A stretch of DNA of 30,437 bases from CAYPKW01 sp964411425 (GCA_964411425.1 CAYPKW010000027.1:1-30437), one strand, 5' to 3'. Shown: positions 1-7,618, numbered from the stretch's first letter. A program made the numbers and translations. Notes: a model not told the origin generated them from the sequence alone.

Positions 1-727
1 GCCGCCAGTCCACGACGGGAGAACCGCCGTTGAGGACGGCGCCGTGGCGCTGCGCGGCGCGCGCCAATCCGCGCGCGTATTTGAGGGCGTGCAGACCGAA
101 GCCCTCGGGGTACAACAGCGCGCCATGCGCCTCGCGGCTCGCCAAATATTCCCGCGCCAACTCGTCGCGGCCAACGAGGCGCAGCTCCTGGCCGAAGGTC
201 TCTCGGCGCCGCTTCTGGCGCGCCGCGAGTCCTGCCATCCGGTTCGGCTTGTGGGCGATCTCGAGCGCGCCCTCGGGCGTCATTTCGCCGTCGATGCCCT
301 CGCGGTCGATGATGTCGCGCACCATGCGCACCGCCGCGCGGCCCTGCTCGAACACGGCCTTCGCGCGCTCGGCTCCCCAACGCTCGACCCAGGCGCCGGG
401 ATCCTCCTTGCCGACGCCGATCGTGCACATGCCGCCGTTGCGCCCGCTGCATCCCCAGCCGATGCGGTTCGCCTCCAGCACCAGCGCCGCGACGCCGAAC
501 TCGCGCGCCAAGTAGTAGGCGGTCGACAGGCCGGTGTAGCCGCCGCCGATGATCGCGACGTCGGTGTCGAGGTCGCCGGCGACCGGACCGGCGCCCGCGA
601 CCTCCTCGCCCGCCGTCGCGGCCCAGTACGAACCGACATGGGGCGCGTCCGGGCGGGAGAGGTCCGTTGGATCGATCGGCATGATGACCGGTTTCGTGGG
701 ATCGGCGTTCGGGCGCCTCGTAGACAT
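1..727 (-). CDS. FAD-dependent oxidoreductase (DAO family), 3' end cut by window
   Basis: The frame is open from an ATG at 727 to the left edge, giving about 242 residues of a DAO-superfamily flavoenzyme; the C-terminal part lies outside the window. A Rossmann FAD-binding segment is visible near residues 56-80 (VAIIGGGYTGLSTAYYLA, with the GxGxxG glycines at 61-66). The conserved segment GWGCSGRNGG follows, a signature of gamma-glutamylputrescine oxidoreductase (PuuB)-like and related amine or amino-acid oxidases. The preceding PHVGSYWAATAG is also typical of PuuB-like proteins. The reaction is probably FAD-dependent oxidation of an amine, with the exact substrate unknown. The Shine-Dalgarno before 727 is weak, and an in-frame ATG at 682 is an alternative start. 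Its upstream flank carries transposon-like repeat copy 1. Family assignment is firm, substrate is inference. Confidence 0.85.
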   Translation of the reverse strand, partial: MSTRRPNADPTKPVIMPIDPTDLSRPDAPHVGSYWAATAGEEVAGAGPVAGDLDTDVAIIGGGYTGLSTAYYLAREFGVAALVLEANRIGWGCSGRNGGMCTIGVGKEDPGAWVERWGAERAKAVFEQGRAAVRMVRDIIDREGIDGEMTPEGALEIAHKPNRMAGLAARQKRRRETFGQELRLVGRDELAREYLASREAHGALLYPEGFGLHALKYARGLARAAQRHGAVLNGGSPVVDWR

Positions 728-754
728 ATGCCCCAATCGCGGCATCTATGCCAG

Positions 755-943
755 TAGTGGATCGACGCTAACAGATGAATCCCGAGCCTTTTTCCATCGT
801 CACCCCGGACGAGCGAAGCGAGATCCGGGGTCCATCTCGCCTGCGGCGCTATGGACCCCGGCTCGCGCGGCTGTGCCGCTTGGCCGGGGTGACAACCGAA
901 AGGCGTCGCACGGGGTATCATCTGTCAGAGTCGCACCACTAGG
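755..943. repeat. MITE-like palindromic repeat, copy 1
   Basis: This 183-bp block (757-939) is flanked by TA dinucleotides at 755-756 and 940-941 and recurs at 28515-28698 with roughly 95% identity by eye. Its ends are imperfect inverted repeats of about 22 bp: the left end starts GTGGATCGACG, and the reverse complement of the right end starts GTGGTGCGACT; both then carry ACAGATGA. Inside lies a 95-bp palindrome (799-893) bounded by GTCACCCCGG and CCGGGGTGAC, with an inner stem GGGGTCCAT/ATGGACCCC. It has no coding capacity. TA flanks plus terminal inverted repeats are the pattern of MITEs mobilised by IS630/Tc1-mariner transposases; that parentage is inference. It sits between divergent genes and could contribute to their transcription. 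Confidence 0.8.
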
Positions 944-1045
944 ATTGCCGAGCGCCGATTGCCACGGCGTCGCGGTCCGGATAGATTGCCGGCCGATGTC
1001 GGCGCCGTGGCGCCGGCAGCTCGCCAGCACGCCGGACCCCATCCC

Positions 1046-2233
1046 ATGTCCCTGCTCGCGCCGGCCTGGACCCGGCATTTCGTGGCCCCGGGCGCGTTCA
1101 GCTTCGCCATGCTGTTCGCCGTCGATTCGATGGCGCGGGCCTCGCTCGCCACCGTGATCCCGCTCGAGGTGCTGCGCCTCCTCGGCAACGCCCGCGACGT
1201 GAGCGTCATGTTCACCGCGGTCGGCCTGGCCGGGATACTGGCCAGCCTCGTCATCCCCGCGCTGGTGCGCCGCTTCCGGCCGCGCTGGGTCTATACGCTG
1301 GGCGCGGCGATGGCGATCCTGGTGCCCGTGGCGCTCGCCACCGGCAGCTTCGCGGGCCTTGCCACGGCATTGCTGCTGCGCGCGTTCGGCGCCGCCTGCG
1401 TGCTCAATGCGCTGAACCTCTACATCATGGCCTACATCAAGAAGCGCGACCTGGCGCGCTCCGAGCCGTTGCGCACCTTCCTGTCGGCGGGATCGTGGAC
1501 GCTGGGGCCGTTCCTCGGCGTGTGGCTCTACCACAACGTGGCGCCGGAGGCGGTCTACGCCTTGAGCGCCGCCTGCGCCGCCCTGCTGATCGCGTATTTC
1601 TGGCGCATGCGGCTGGAATACGGGCCGGCGCTGGCCGCGGACGAGCCGGTGGCGACAAGCCCCATCGCCAACGTCCGCCGCTACTTCGCGCAGCCGCGCC
1701 TTGCCCTCGCCTACGCGCTCAACTTCGCGCGCGAGGCGTGGTGGGTCACGTTCTACGTCTACGCGCCGGTGTACCTGGTGACCGCGGGCGAGAGCGAGAC
1801 CGCGGGCGCGCTCGTGATCTCGATCGGCACCGGCATGCTGTTCCTCACCCCGATATGGGGCTGGCTCGCGCGGCGCTTCGGCCTGCGCCGTTTTCTCGCT
1901 GCCGCCTTCCTCGTCTGCGGCGGTGCTACGCTCGGCGTGGCGGCGACCTTCGGCCAGGTCTGGGTCGGGGCGGGGCTGCTGGTGCTGGCGGCGGCCGGCT
2001 GCGTGGCGCTCGATTCGGTCGCCGTGGTGACGTACTTGCGCGCCGTCAGGGCGCGCGAGCGGCCGGAGATGACGATGGTCTTCAGTTCGTATCGCGACCT
2101 CTCCGGGCTGCTGCCGATCGCCCTTTACAGCGCGCTCTTGAGCGTCTTCGAGCTCGGCTCGGTGTTCCTCGCCGTGAGCCTGGTGCTGGCGGCCGCGGCC
2201 TATCTGTGCCGCTGGATTCCGCGCGGCATGTGA
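1046..2233 (+). CDS. MFS transporter (first of a tandem pair)
   Basis: A 395-residue, strongly hydrophobic protein with about 12 predicted membrane segments and the basic cytoplasmic loop RRFRPRW between early helices, as in the major facilitator superfamily. I start it at ATG 1046 (MSLLAPAWTRHF) because the upstream in-frame extension to 959 is arginine/proline-rich and unlike a transporter N-terminus; no strong Shine-Dalgarno is visible. It is clearly homologous along its whole length to the next gene, which is also 395 residues. Shared landmarks are LLGNARDVS / LFGNPRDVS, the loop KKRDLARSEPLR / RRRDLTRSEPLK, GPFLGV, and ERPEM near the C-terminus. Only one nucleotide separates its stop from the next start. 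Substrate unknown. Confidence 0.88.
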   Translation: MSLLAPAWTRHFVAPGAFSFAMLFAVDSMARASLATVIPLEVLRLLGNARDVSVMFTAVGLAGILASLVIPALVRRFRPRWVYTLGAAMAILVPVALATGSFAGLATALLLRAFGAACVLNALNLYIMAYIKKRDLARSEPLRTFLSAGSWTLGPFLGVWLYHNVAPEAVYALSAACAALLIAYFWRMRLEYGPALAADEPVATSPIANVRRYFAQPRLALAYALNFAREAWWVTFYVYAPVYLVTAGESETAGALVISIGTGMLFLTPIWGWLARRFGLRRFLAAAFLVCGGATLGVAATFGQVWVGAGLLVLAAAGCVALDSVAVVTYLRAVRARERPEMTMVFSSYRDLSGLLPIALYSALLSVFELGSVFLAVSLVLAAAAYLCRWIPRGM

Positions 2234-2234
2234 C

Positions 2235-3422
2235 GTGAGCGAGGCCGCCCAACGCAGCGTTTCCCGCCGCCTCGGCGACCCGGGGGCGCTCGCCTTCGCC
2301 GTGCTGTACGGGCTCGAATCGATGACCTTCGCGCTGCTGGCCACGGTGGTGCCGCTGCAGGCGCTCCATCTGTTCGGCAATCCGCGCGATGTCAGCTTCC
2401 TCTATGCCGGCATCGGAGTGTGGGGCATCGTCAGCGCCGTCCTCGTGCCGCTGCTGATCCGCCGGCTGCGCCCACGCGCCACCTATACGCTGGGCGGCGC
2501 GCTCGCCGTGCTGGGCGTCGGACTGCTCGGCACGGTCACCCAGGCCGGGCAGGTTGCCGGCATGATGACCCGGGTGTTCGGCGCCTCTTGTCTCAGGGTG
2601 CCGCTGAGCCTGTTCACTCTCGGCTACATCCGCCGGCGCGACCTCACGCGCTCGGAACCGCTCAAGCTTTTCCTCGGCGCGGTGCCGTGGACGGTGGGCC
2701 CGTTCCTCGGCGTCTATCTGTACGAGACGGTCGCCCCGTCGGCGGCGTTCGGCCTCAGCGCCGCCGTCGCGTTGGCGCTCACGCTCTACTGCCGGCGGCT
2801 CAGGCTCGACGACCGGCGCGTAGCACAGGCGCCGGCGCGGCCGCTGGCCGGCGCCGCCGCGGTGCGCCGGTTCATGCGCCAGCCGCGCCTCAGGCTCGCC
2901 TGGCTGATCGCCTTCGGCCGCAACGCCTGGTGGGGCATGTTCTTCATCTATGTGCCGATCTACATGGCGACCGTGGGCGAGGGCGAACTCGCCGCGGCGC
3001 TGGCGGTGTCCGCGGGCAATGCCATGCAATTAGCGACCCCGGCGATGGGCTGGCTCGGCCGGCGTTACACCATTCGCCGAGTGCTGGGCGGAGCGTTCCT
3101 CTCATGCGGCGCGCTCACGGTGCTGGCGGGCTTGCTCGCCCATCGCCCGGTCGCGGCGGCGGCCCTGCTGGTGGCGGCGGCGTTGGCGGCGGCGGCGCTG
3201 GACGCGCTGGGCGATATCCCGTTCCTGCGCGCCGTGCACCCTTACGAGCGCCCGGAGATGGCCGGCGTCTTCTCCACCTACGGCCAGGTCGCGGCGCTGG
3301 TGCCCCCGGCCGTCTTCGCGGCCATCCTCTCCGCGTTCGACCTGCCGGCCGTGTTCCTGGTGGGCGGCCTGTCTCTCTTGGGTTTCGCGGCTCTGACCCG
3401 CTTCCTGCCGCGGCGCATGTAG
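2235..3422 (+). CDS. MFS transporter (second of a tandem pair)
   Basis: A 395-residue MFS protein starting at GTG 2235, one nucleotide after the TGA of its paralogue, with no Shine-Dalgarno of its own, so translation is probably coupled. It shares the loop and motif landmarks of the upstream protein over the full length and has the same length, indicating an old tandem duplication rather than a recent one, since the protein sequences have diverged widely. The stop TAG is followed after two nucleotides by the EamA exporter gene, making a three-transporter operon. Two adjacent MFS paralogues may work as independent exporters with related substrates or as a heteromeric pair; the sequence does not decide. 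Substrate unknown. Confidence 0.88.
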   Translation: MSEAAQRSVSRRLGDPGALAFAVLYGLESMTFALLATVVPLQALHLFGNPRDVSFLYAGIGVWGIVSAVLVPLLIRRLRPRATYTLGGALAVLGVGLLGTVTQAGQVAGMMTRVFGASCLRVPLSLFTLGYIRRRDLTRSEPLKLFLGAVPWTVGPFLGVYLYETVAPSAAFGLSAAVALALTLYCRRLRLDDRRVAQAPARPLAGAAAVRRFMRQPRLRLAWLIAFGRNAWWGMFFIYVPIYMATVGEGELAAALAVSAGNAMQLATPAMGWLGRRYTIRRVLGGAFLSCGALTVLAGLLAHRPVAAAALLVAAALAAAALDALGDIPFLRAVHPYERPEMAGVFSTYGQVAALVPPAVFAAILSAFDLPAVFLVGGLSLLGFAALTRFLPRRM

Positions 3423-3424
3423 CG

Positions 3425-4339
3425 ATGGAGGCACCCGCTCCGATCCGACAGGTCGTGGCCGCCAACGCCGGGCTGCTGCTCATGGCGGCGCAGTGGGGCG
3501 TGTTCTTCCCGGTCATCGAGCGCCTGCTCGAAACCTGGGACGTGCTGTCCGCGACCATCGGGCGGCAGATCGTCGGCACGGCCGTTCTGTTCCTCATGCT
3601 GGCCCTGGTGGAGCGCCGCCCGCCCGCGGCCCGGCGGCTGCCGTGGGGCCGCATCTTCGTGCTCGGCGCCGTCGGCATCACGGCGGGTTCGCTCTTAACC
3701 TCGCTGGCGATCTTCTACTCCAGCGGCGTTTCGGCGGCGATCGTCTCCGCCACCAACCCGATTTCCTCCGCGCTCGTGGCGCGGCTCCTGTTCCGCATGC
3801 CGCTCGCCCGCGGGCTTCTCGTCGGCGCCGCGCTGTCGGTGGCGGGCGGCATGGCCGCCATCTTCGGCGGCGGCGGCGCGGCGGCGGAGTTTCGCGGCGG
3901 CGAGCTGCTGATCGTGCTGGCCAACGTGACCTGGATCTGGTTCTCGGTCATCGCCCAACGCTGGCTCCGTGGCTGCTCCCAGCTCGAGATCACGGCGCTC
4001 ACCACGCTTACCGGCGCCATCTGCCTGCTGCCGTTCCTGGCGCTCGCCGCGGCAAGCGGAGTGGCCCCGCTCAGCGTCGACTTCTCGGCGACCTCCGTGC
4101 TGCTATTGCTTTACGCCGGCGCCATGCCGATCGCCTTCGGCAACTTCCTGTGGCACTACGGAGTGAGCCGCGTCGGCGTCGTCGTGGCGTCCATGTACGG
4201 CAACCTGGTGCCGGTGGCGGCCGTCTTCGCCACGTTCTGGATCGGCGCCCAGCCGACGCCCTCCCAGCTCGTCGGCGGCGTCGTCATCGTGGCCGGCGTG
4301 CTCTACGCCCAGGTCGTGGCGCTTCGGCGCGGGGCCTAG
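3425..4339 (+). CDS. EamA/DMT-family transporter
   Basis: A 304-residue membrane protein with about ten hydrophobic segments arranged as two EamA repeats, typical of the drug/metabolite transporter superfamily (RhtA/YdcZ-like exporters of amino acids or other metabolites). Motifs include SSGVSAAIVSATNPISSAL at the end of the first repeat and a second-repeat counterpart SRVGVVVASMYGNLVPV. I chose ATG 3425, two nucleotides after the MFS stop; the same frame stays open far upstream only because it shadows the MFS gene. The final TAG (4337-4339) overlaps the stop codon of the converging persulfide dioxygenase-rhodanese gene by a shared CTAG. Exporter role from family knowledge; substrate unknown. 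Confidence 0.88.
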   Translation: MEAPAPIRQVVAANAGLLLMAAQWGVFFPVIERLLETWDVLSATIGRQIVGTAVLFLMLALVERRPPAARRLPWGRIFVLGAVGITAGSLLTSLAIFYSSGVSAAIVSATNPISSALVARLLFRMPLARGLLVGAALSVAGGMAAIFGGGGAAAEFRGGELLIVLANVTWIWFSVIAQRWLRGCSQLEITALTTLTGAICLLPFLALAAASGVAPLSVDFSATSVLLLLYAGAMPIAFGNFLWHYGVSRVGVVVASMYGNLVPVAAVFATFWIGAQPTPSQLVGGVVIVAGVLYAQVVALRRGA

Positions 4340-5373
4340 CGCGTCAATTCGCCGCCGGCCTTCTTCCAGGCGTCGATGCCGCCCTGCAGGTGGCAGGCGG
4401 CGTCGATCCCGGCGTCCTGGGCGGCCTTGACCGCCATCGCCGAGCGTTCGCCGAAGGCGCAGTAGAACACCAGGCGCTTGCCGGTCGCGGCGGCTAGCTC
4501 GTGCAGGATGCCGCCCTCGCCGACGTTGCGCGCCAAGTCGGGATAGGGCAGGTGCAGCGAGCCCGGGATGACTCCGTGCTTCCGCCGCTCGCCCTCCTCG
4601 CGCAGGTCGATGAGCGTCGCGTCCGGCCTGCCGAGCAGGCGTTTCGCATCCTCGGCGCTCACCGCCCAGCCGCGGGCGGCGATCTCGGCTTGCGAGAGGC
4701 CGATGCGCATGTTGGCCGGCACCGCCACGTCCATCATCTTGGGATTGGGCAGGTCGAGACCGTTCATGATCGCCACGTACTGCTCGACCGATGTGACCTG
4801 CAGGCGCGGGTTGAACGCCCGCTCCTCGCCTATCGTGCTGACCGTGTCGCCCTTGTAGTCGTGCGCGGGATAGACCAGCGTCTCGTCGGGTAGCCGCAAC
4901 AGCTTGCCGAAGATCGAATGGTACTGCGCCGCCGGATCGCCGTTCTGGAAATCGGTGCGCCCGGTGCCGCGGATCAGCAGCGTGTCGCCGGTGAAGACGC
5001 GGTCGTCCATCAGGAAGCAATAGGAATCGTCGGTATGGCCCGGGGTATGGAGCGCCTTGAGGCCGACGCCCGCGACCTCCACCGGGTCGCCGTCGGCGAC
5101 CCGCATCGAGACCACGTCGACGTGGCTCTGCTCGCCCATCACCGTGATGCAGTGCGTGCGGTCCCTGAGCGCGCCCAGCCCCGTCACGTGATCGGCGTGC
5201 ACGTGGGTGTCGATCGCCTTGATGAGCGTGAGGTCGAGCTCCTTCAGGAGCTGGAGGTAGCGGTCGACCTTGTCGAGCACCGGATCGATGATGAGCGCCT
5301 CGCCGCCGCGCCGGGCGGCAAGCAGGTAGGTGTAGGTGCCGGAAACGGCGTCGTGCATCTGGCGGAAGATCAT
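4336..5373 (-). CDS. Persulfide dioxygenase-rhodanese fusion (PRF/CstB-like)
   Basis: A 345-residue two-domain protein. Residues 1 to about 245 form an ETHE1-type metallo-beta-lactamase fold with the iron-binding HVHADH motif at 57-62, HTPGHTDDS, FTGDTLLIRGTGRTDFQ and YPAHDYKG, all hallmarks of glutathione-persulfide dioxygenases. Residues about 250-345 are a rhodanese domain with active-site cysteine in the loop CAFGERS. Such fusions (PRF of Burkholderia, related to staphylococcal CstB) oxidise persulfide to sulfite and transfer a sulfur to sulfite or thiols, detoxifying sulfide in the cytoplasm. The start ATG at 5373 was chosen because the upstream frame, though open, is a shadow of hdac on the other strand. 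No sqr or cysteine-metabolism gene is adjacent. Function assignment is confident at family level. Confidence 0.92.
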   Translation of the reverse strand: MIFRQMHDAVSGTYTYLLAARRGGEALIIDPVLDKVDRYLQLLKELDLTLIKAIDTHVHADHVTGLGALRDRTHCITVMGEQSHVDVVSMRVADGDPVEVAGVGLKALHTPGHTDDSYCFLMDDRVFTGDTLLIRGTGRTDFQNGDPAAQYHSIFGKLLRLPDETLVYPAHDYKGDTVSTIGEERAFNPRLQVTSVEQYVAIMNGLDLPNPKMMDVAVPANMRIGLSQAEIAARGWAVSAEDAKRLLGRPDATLIDLREEGERRKHGVIPGSLHLPYPDLARNVGEGGILHELAAATGKRLVFYCAFGERSAMAVKAAQDAGIDAACHLQGGIDAWKKAGGELTR

Positions 5374-5445
5374 GATCGGCACTCCCGGTTCCCTAGACCT
5401 TCGCTCTGGCTCCCAGGGCGCGCCCCATGATACATCGGCCGGGCA

Positions 5446-6372
5446 GTGACCACCCTCCTGTTTACACACCCCGCCTGCCTCGCCCATGACATGGGGCCGG
5501 GCCACCCCGAACGGCCGGAGCGGCTGCAGGCGATCCTCGCCGCCCTCGACGCTCCGAAATTCGCCGGCCTCGGCCGGCGCGAGGCGCCGCGCGCGACCGT
5601 GGACGACATCGCGGCGGTGCATGATCGCGCCTATGTGGAGGCGGTGCTGGCTGCCGTGCCTGAGCGCGGCCGCGTCGCGCTCGACCCCGACACTAGCTTG
5701 TCGCCCGGCTCCGGCGAGGCGGCGTTGCGCGCCGCCGGCGCGCTGGTCGCCGCCGTCGCCGCCGTGGCCGGGGGCGAGGCGCGGAACGCCTTCTGCGCGG
5801 TGCGCCCGCCCGGCCACCACGCCGAGGCGAACGCCGCCATGGGGTTCTGCGTCTTCAACAACGTCGCCGTGGGCGCCGCGGCGGCGCGGCGGCGCCACGG
5901 ATTGCAACGGGTCGCCGTGGTCGACTTCGACGTGCACCACGGCAACGGCACGCAGCACATGTTCGAGCGCGACGCGGACCTGTTCTACGCCTCGACCCAT
6001 CAATGGCCGCTCTATCCCGGCACCGGGGCGGAGGGCGAGCGCGGCGTCGGCAACGTCTGCAACGCGCCGCTGCCGCCCGGTTCCGGCTCCGGCGAGTTCC
6101 GCGCCGCCATCGCCGACATCGTGTTGCCGGCGCTCAGCCGCTTTCGCCCCGACTTCGTTCTGGTCTCCGCCGGCTTCGACGCGCACCGCGCCGACCCGCT
6201 CGCCGCCCTCGAGTTGGTCGAGGACGACTATGCCTGGGTGACGCGGGCCGTCATGGCGGCGGCCGACGAGTGCTGCGCCGGGCGCGTCGTATCGACGCTC
6301 GAAGGCGGCTACGACTTGGCCGCGCTTGCCGCCAGCGCCGCGGCGCATGTCGAGGCCCTGATGAAGGGTTGA
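5446..6372 (+). CDS. Histone deacetylase-family amidohydrolase
   Basis: A 308-residue class II HDAC/acetylpolyamine-amidohydrolase-like protein of full length, starting at GTG 5446. Visible features are HPERPERL near residue 20, RPPGHHAE (120-127, the catalytic His pair), DFDVHHGNGTQ with zinc ligands Asp162 and His164, AGFDAHRADP with the third zinc ligand Asp near 245, and EGGYDL carrying the catalytic Tyr. It would remove acetyl groups from lysine, polyamines or other amines by zinc hydrolysis. In many alphaproteobacteria this gene precedes xseB-dxs-tlyA; here about 6.4 kb of accessory DNA separates them. Its last 303 bp recur almost unchanged at 7195-7497. The natural substrate cannot be read from the sequence. 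Confidence 0.93.
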   Translation: MTTLLFTHPACLAHDMGPGHPERPERLQAILAALDAPKFAGLGRREAPRATVDDIAAVHDRAYVEAVLAAVPERGRVALDPDTSLSPGSGEAALRAAGALVAAVAAVAGGEARNAFCAVRPPGHHAEANAAMGFCVFNNVAVGAAAARRRHGLQRVAVVDFDVHHGNGTQHMFERDADLFYASTHQWPLYPGTGAEGERGVGNVCNAPLPPGSGSGEFRAAIADIVLPALSRFRPDFVLVSAGFDAHRADPLAALELVEDDYAWVTRAVMAAADECCAGRVVSTLEGGYDLAALAASAAAHVEALMKG

Positions 6373-6394
6373 GGGTCGCGCTGTTCGCGCGAAA

Positions 6395-6773
6395 TCAATC
6401 CTCGCCGCCGATAGGCAGCGCGCGAATACGAATCCGCGTCTCCTCCAGAACGACGACGCTTCCGTGCAGCAAGGGTTCCTCGATGGCCGGAAGAATTCGC
6501 CATGAGGAGCGCCAATTGCCTCTGCGGCTTCCGCTCCGTTCCACGCCGGAACAGGACAACCGAAGGCCGGCGCTCTCGTTGGAGAGCCAGGAGGGTACCG
6601 AAATCCGTGTCCGCCGAGACGAGGATTCGGTCCTCCCGCTTGGCAAGCGCGAAAATTTCCAAGTCTTCGGCCGACTGCAAGCCATAGTCGCGCACATGGG
6701 TGGCGTCGTGCCCGCTCTGCCGCAGTTGTTGCGCGATGACCGGCGATAGCGAGTTGTCCACAAGGAACCTCAC
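6395..6773 (-). pseudogene. DUF5615 PIN-like toxin, one-base frameshift
   Basis: The frame from GTG 6773 encodes a DUF5615 (Mut7-C/PIN-like) protein: MRFLVDNSLSP with Asp6, DYGLQSAEDLEIF, and VSADTDFGTLL with Asp55 and Asp57, the acidic residues expected of a PIN-like RNase. After LALLMAN (about residue 93) this frame runs into unrelated sequence. The expected C-terminus, LPAIEEPLLHGSVVV followed by RIRIRALPI, is found in another frame ending at 6395. Removing one T from the minus-strand AATTCT at about 6494-6495 restores a normal protein of about 127 residues. The start overlaps the antitoxin stop by 4 nt (GTGA). It is either a disabled toxin or a sequencing/assembly error; a healthy antitoxin beside a dead toxin is biologically plausible. 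Confidence 0.8.
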
Positions 6774-6997
6774 GGGGCCGCCAGCGGCAGTTCGCGCTCG
6801 CGCACGGCATCGGCGGCGTATCTCAGCGCCTCATGAATGTCCTCGCGTTCGAGGTCTGGATAGGCGGCGAGAATCTCGGTCTCGGCCATGCCGTCGGCCA
6901 CCATCCCCACGACGGTCGCCACCGGTATGCGCAAGCCCCGGATGCACGGGACGCCGCCCATCTGCCTGGAATTGACGGTGATTCGGGTGAATTTCAT
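6770..6997 (-). CDS. DUF433-domain antitoxin
   Basis: A 75-residue protein starting at ATG 6997 (MKFTRITVNSRQMGG). It matches the DUF433 (VapB-like, winged helix-turn-helix) pattern: an N-terminal strand, then GVPCIRGLRIPVATVVGMVADG, ILAAYPDLEREDIHEALRYAA. Proteins of this family are normally encoded just upstream of DUF5615 PIN-like toxins and are thought to neutralise them and repress the operon. The gene overlaps the downstream toxin by four bases, the classical antitoxin-toxin coupling. A GGAGA motif lies about 8 nt upstream of the start. The frame extends upstream to 7057 but that part lacks family similarity. It lies on the opposite strand from hdac, between the intact hdac and its 3' fragment. 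Confidence 0.85.
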   Translation of the reverse strand: MKFTRITVNSRQMGGVPCIRGLRIPVATVVGMVADGMAETEILAAYPDLEREDIHEALRYAADAVRERELPLAAP

Positions 6998-7169
6998 GGA
7001 TCGTCTCCGTGGCATGGCTCTCCAAGGTCGGCACGTTCGCGGCGCCGTCATGGACATGGCGCCGGGAAGCGACCATGCGTCAGACCAGCGAGGATACAGA
7101 GCGCGGAGTGTATTGGCGAGATGGAGAAATCGAGACCGTAGGGCAGGCGTCAGGTCTTGCTTCTTGCGT

Positions 7170-7497
7170 CGTGGCGCTCGACCCCGACACCGGTCTGCCG
7201 CCCGGTTCCGGCTCCGGGGAGTTCCGCGCCACCATCGCCGACATCGTGTTGCCCGCGCTCAGCCGCTTTCGCCCCGACTTCGTTCTGGTCTCCGCCGGCT
7301 TCGACGCGCACCGCGCCGACCCGCTCGCCGCCCTCGAGTTGGTCGAGGACGACTATGCCTGGGTGACGCGGGCCGTCATGGCGGCGGCCGACGAGTGCTG
7401 CACCGGGCGCGTCGTATCGACCCTCGAAGGCGGCTACGACTTGGCCGCGCTCGCCGCCAGCGCCGCGGCGCATGTCGAGGCCCTGATGGCGGGTTGA
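7170..7497 (+). pseudogene. Truncated, internally deleted copy of the hdac gene
   Basis: Bases 7195-7497 match 6070-6372 of the intact hdac over 303 bp without indels and with about eight substitutions. Just before, 7170-7189 match 5673-5692 of hdac (VALDPDT). The join drops about 380 bp and falls at a sequence shared by both sites (TGCCGCCCGG-like, the two PGSG codon stretches), as expected for recombination between short repeats. The copy lacks the GHH and DxDxHH motifs, so it cannot be an active deacetylase. The reading frame happens to stay open upstream to an ATG at 7075, but those 30 residues match nothing in hdac. Low divergence suggests a recent duplication. Confidence 0.88.
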
Positions 7498-7618
7498 GCC
7501 AGGCGCTCCGGACTCCTTGCGGGCGAGCGCGTCGCGGTTCATTGCGTCGTAGGAGAATCTTGGGTAGGAACAAGGTCGAGTTCGTTGCCCGGCATGCGAA
7601 CCATGGGGAAGCTGGCCA

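Noticed and set aside
44..757. Plus-strand open frame of 237 codons at the left edge.
   Set aside because: It is antisense to the FAD oxidoreductase, whose frame has a clear Rossmann motif; the plus-strand translation is Arg/Ala-rich with no family resemblance.
799..893. Internal palindrome considered as a CRISPR-like or REP array unit.
   Set aside because: Only one unit per locus and no regularly spaced repeats are present; it belongs to the MITE-like element.
800..2380. 526-codon minus-strand frame opposite the first MFS gene.
   Set aside because: Its composition (Arg, Gln, His, Glu-rich) is typical of antisense to a GC-rich membrane-protein gene, and it covers the repeat.
5374..6810. Upstream part of an 824-codon minus-strand frame continuous with the persulfide dioxygenase.
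   Set aside because: Only the part from 5373 down is family-like; the rest is the antisense shadow of hdac and of the toxin region.
7009..7169. Possible new N-terminal extension fused to the hdac fragment (ATG 7009 or 7075).
   Set aside because: The 30-50 residues match nothing I know and the downstream part lacks the catalytic core; I treat it as chance openness upstream of a pseudogene.
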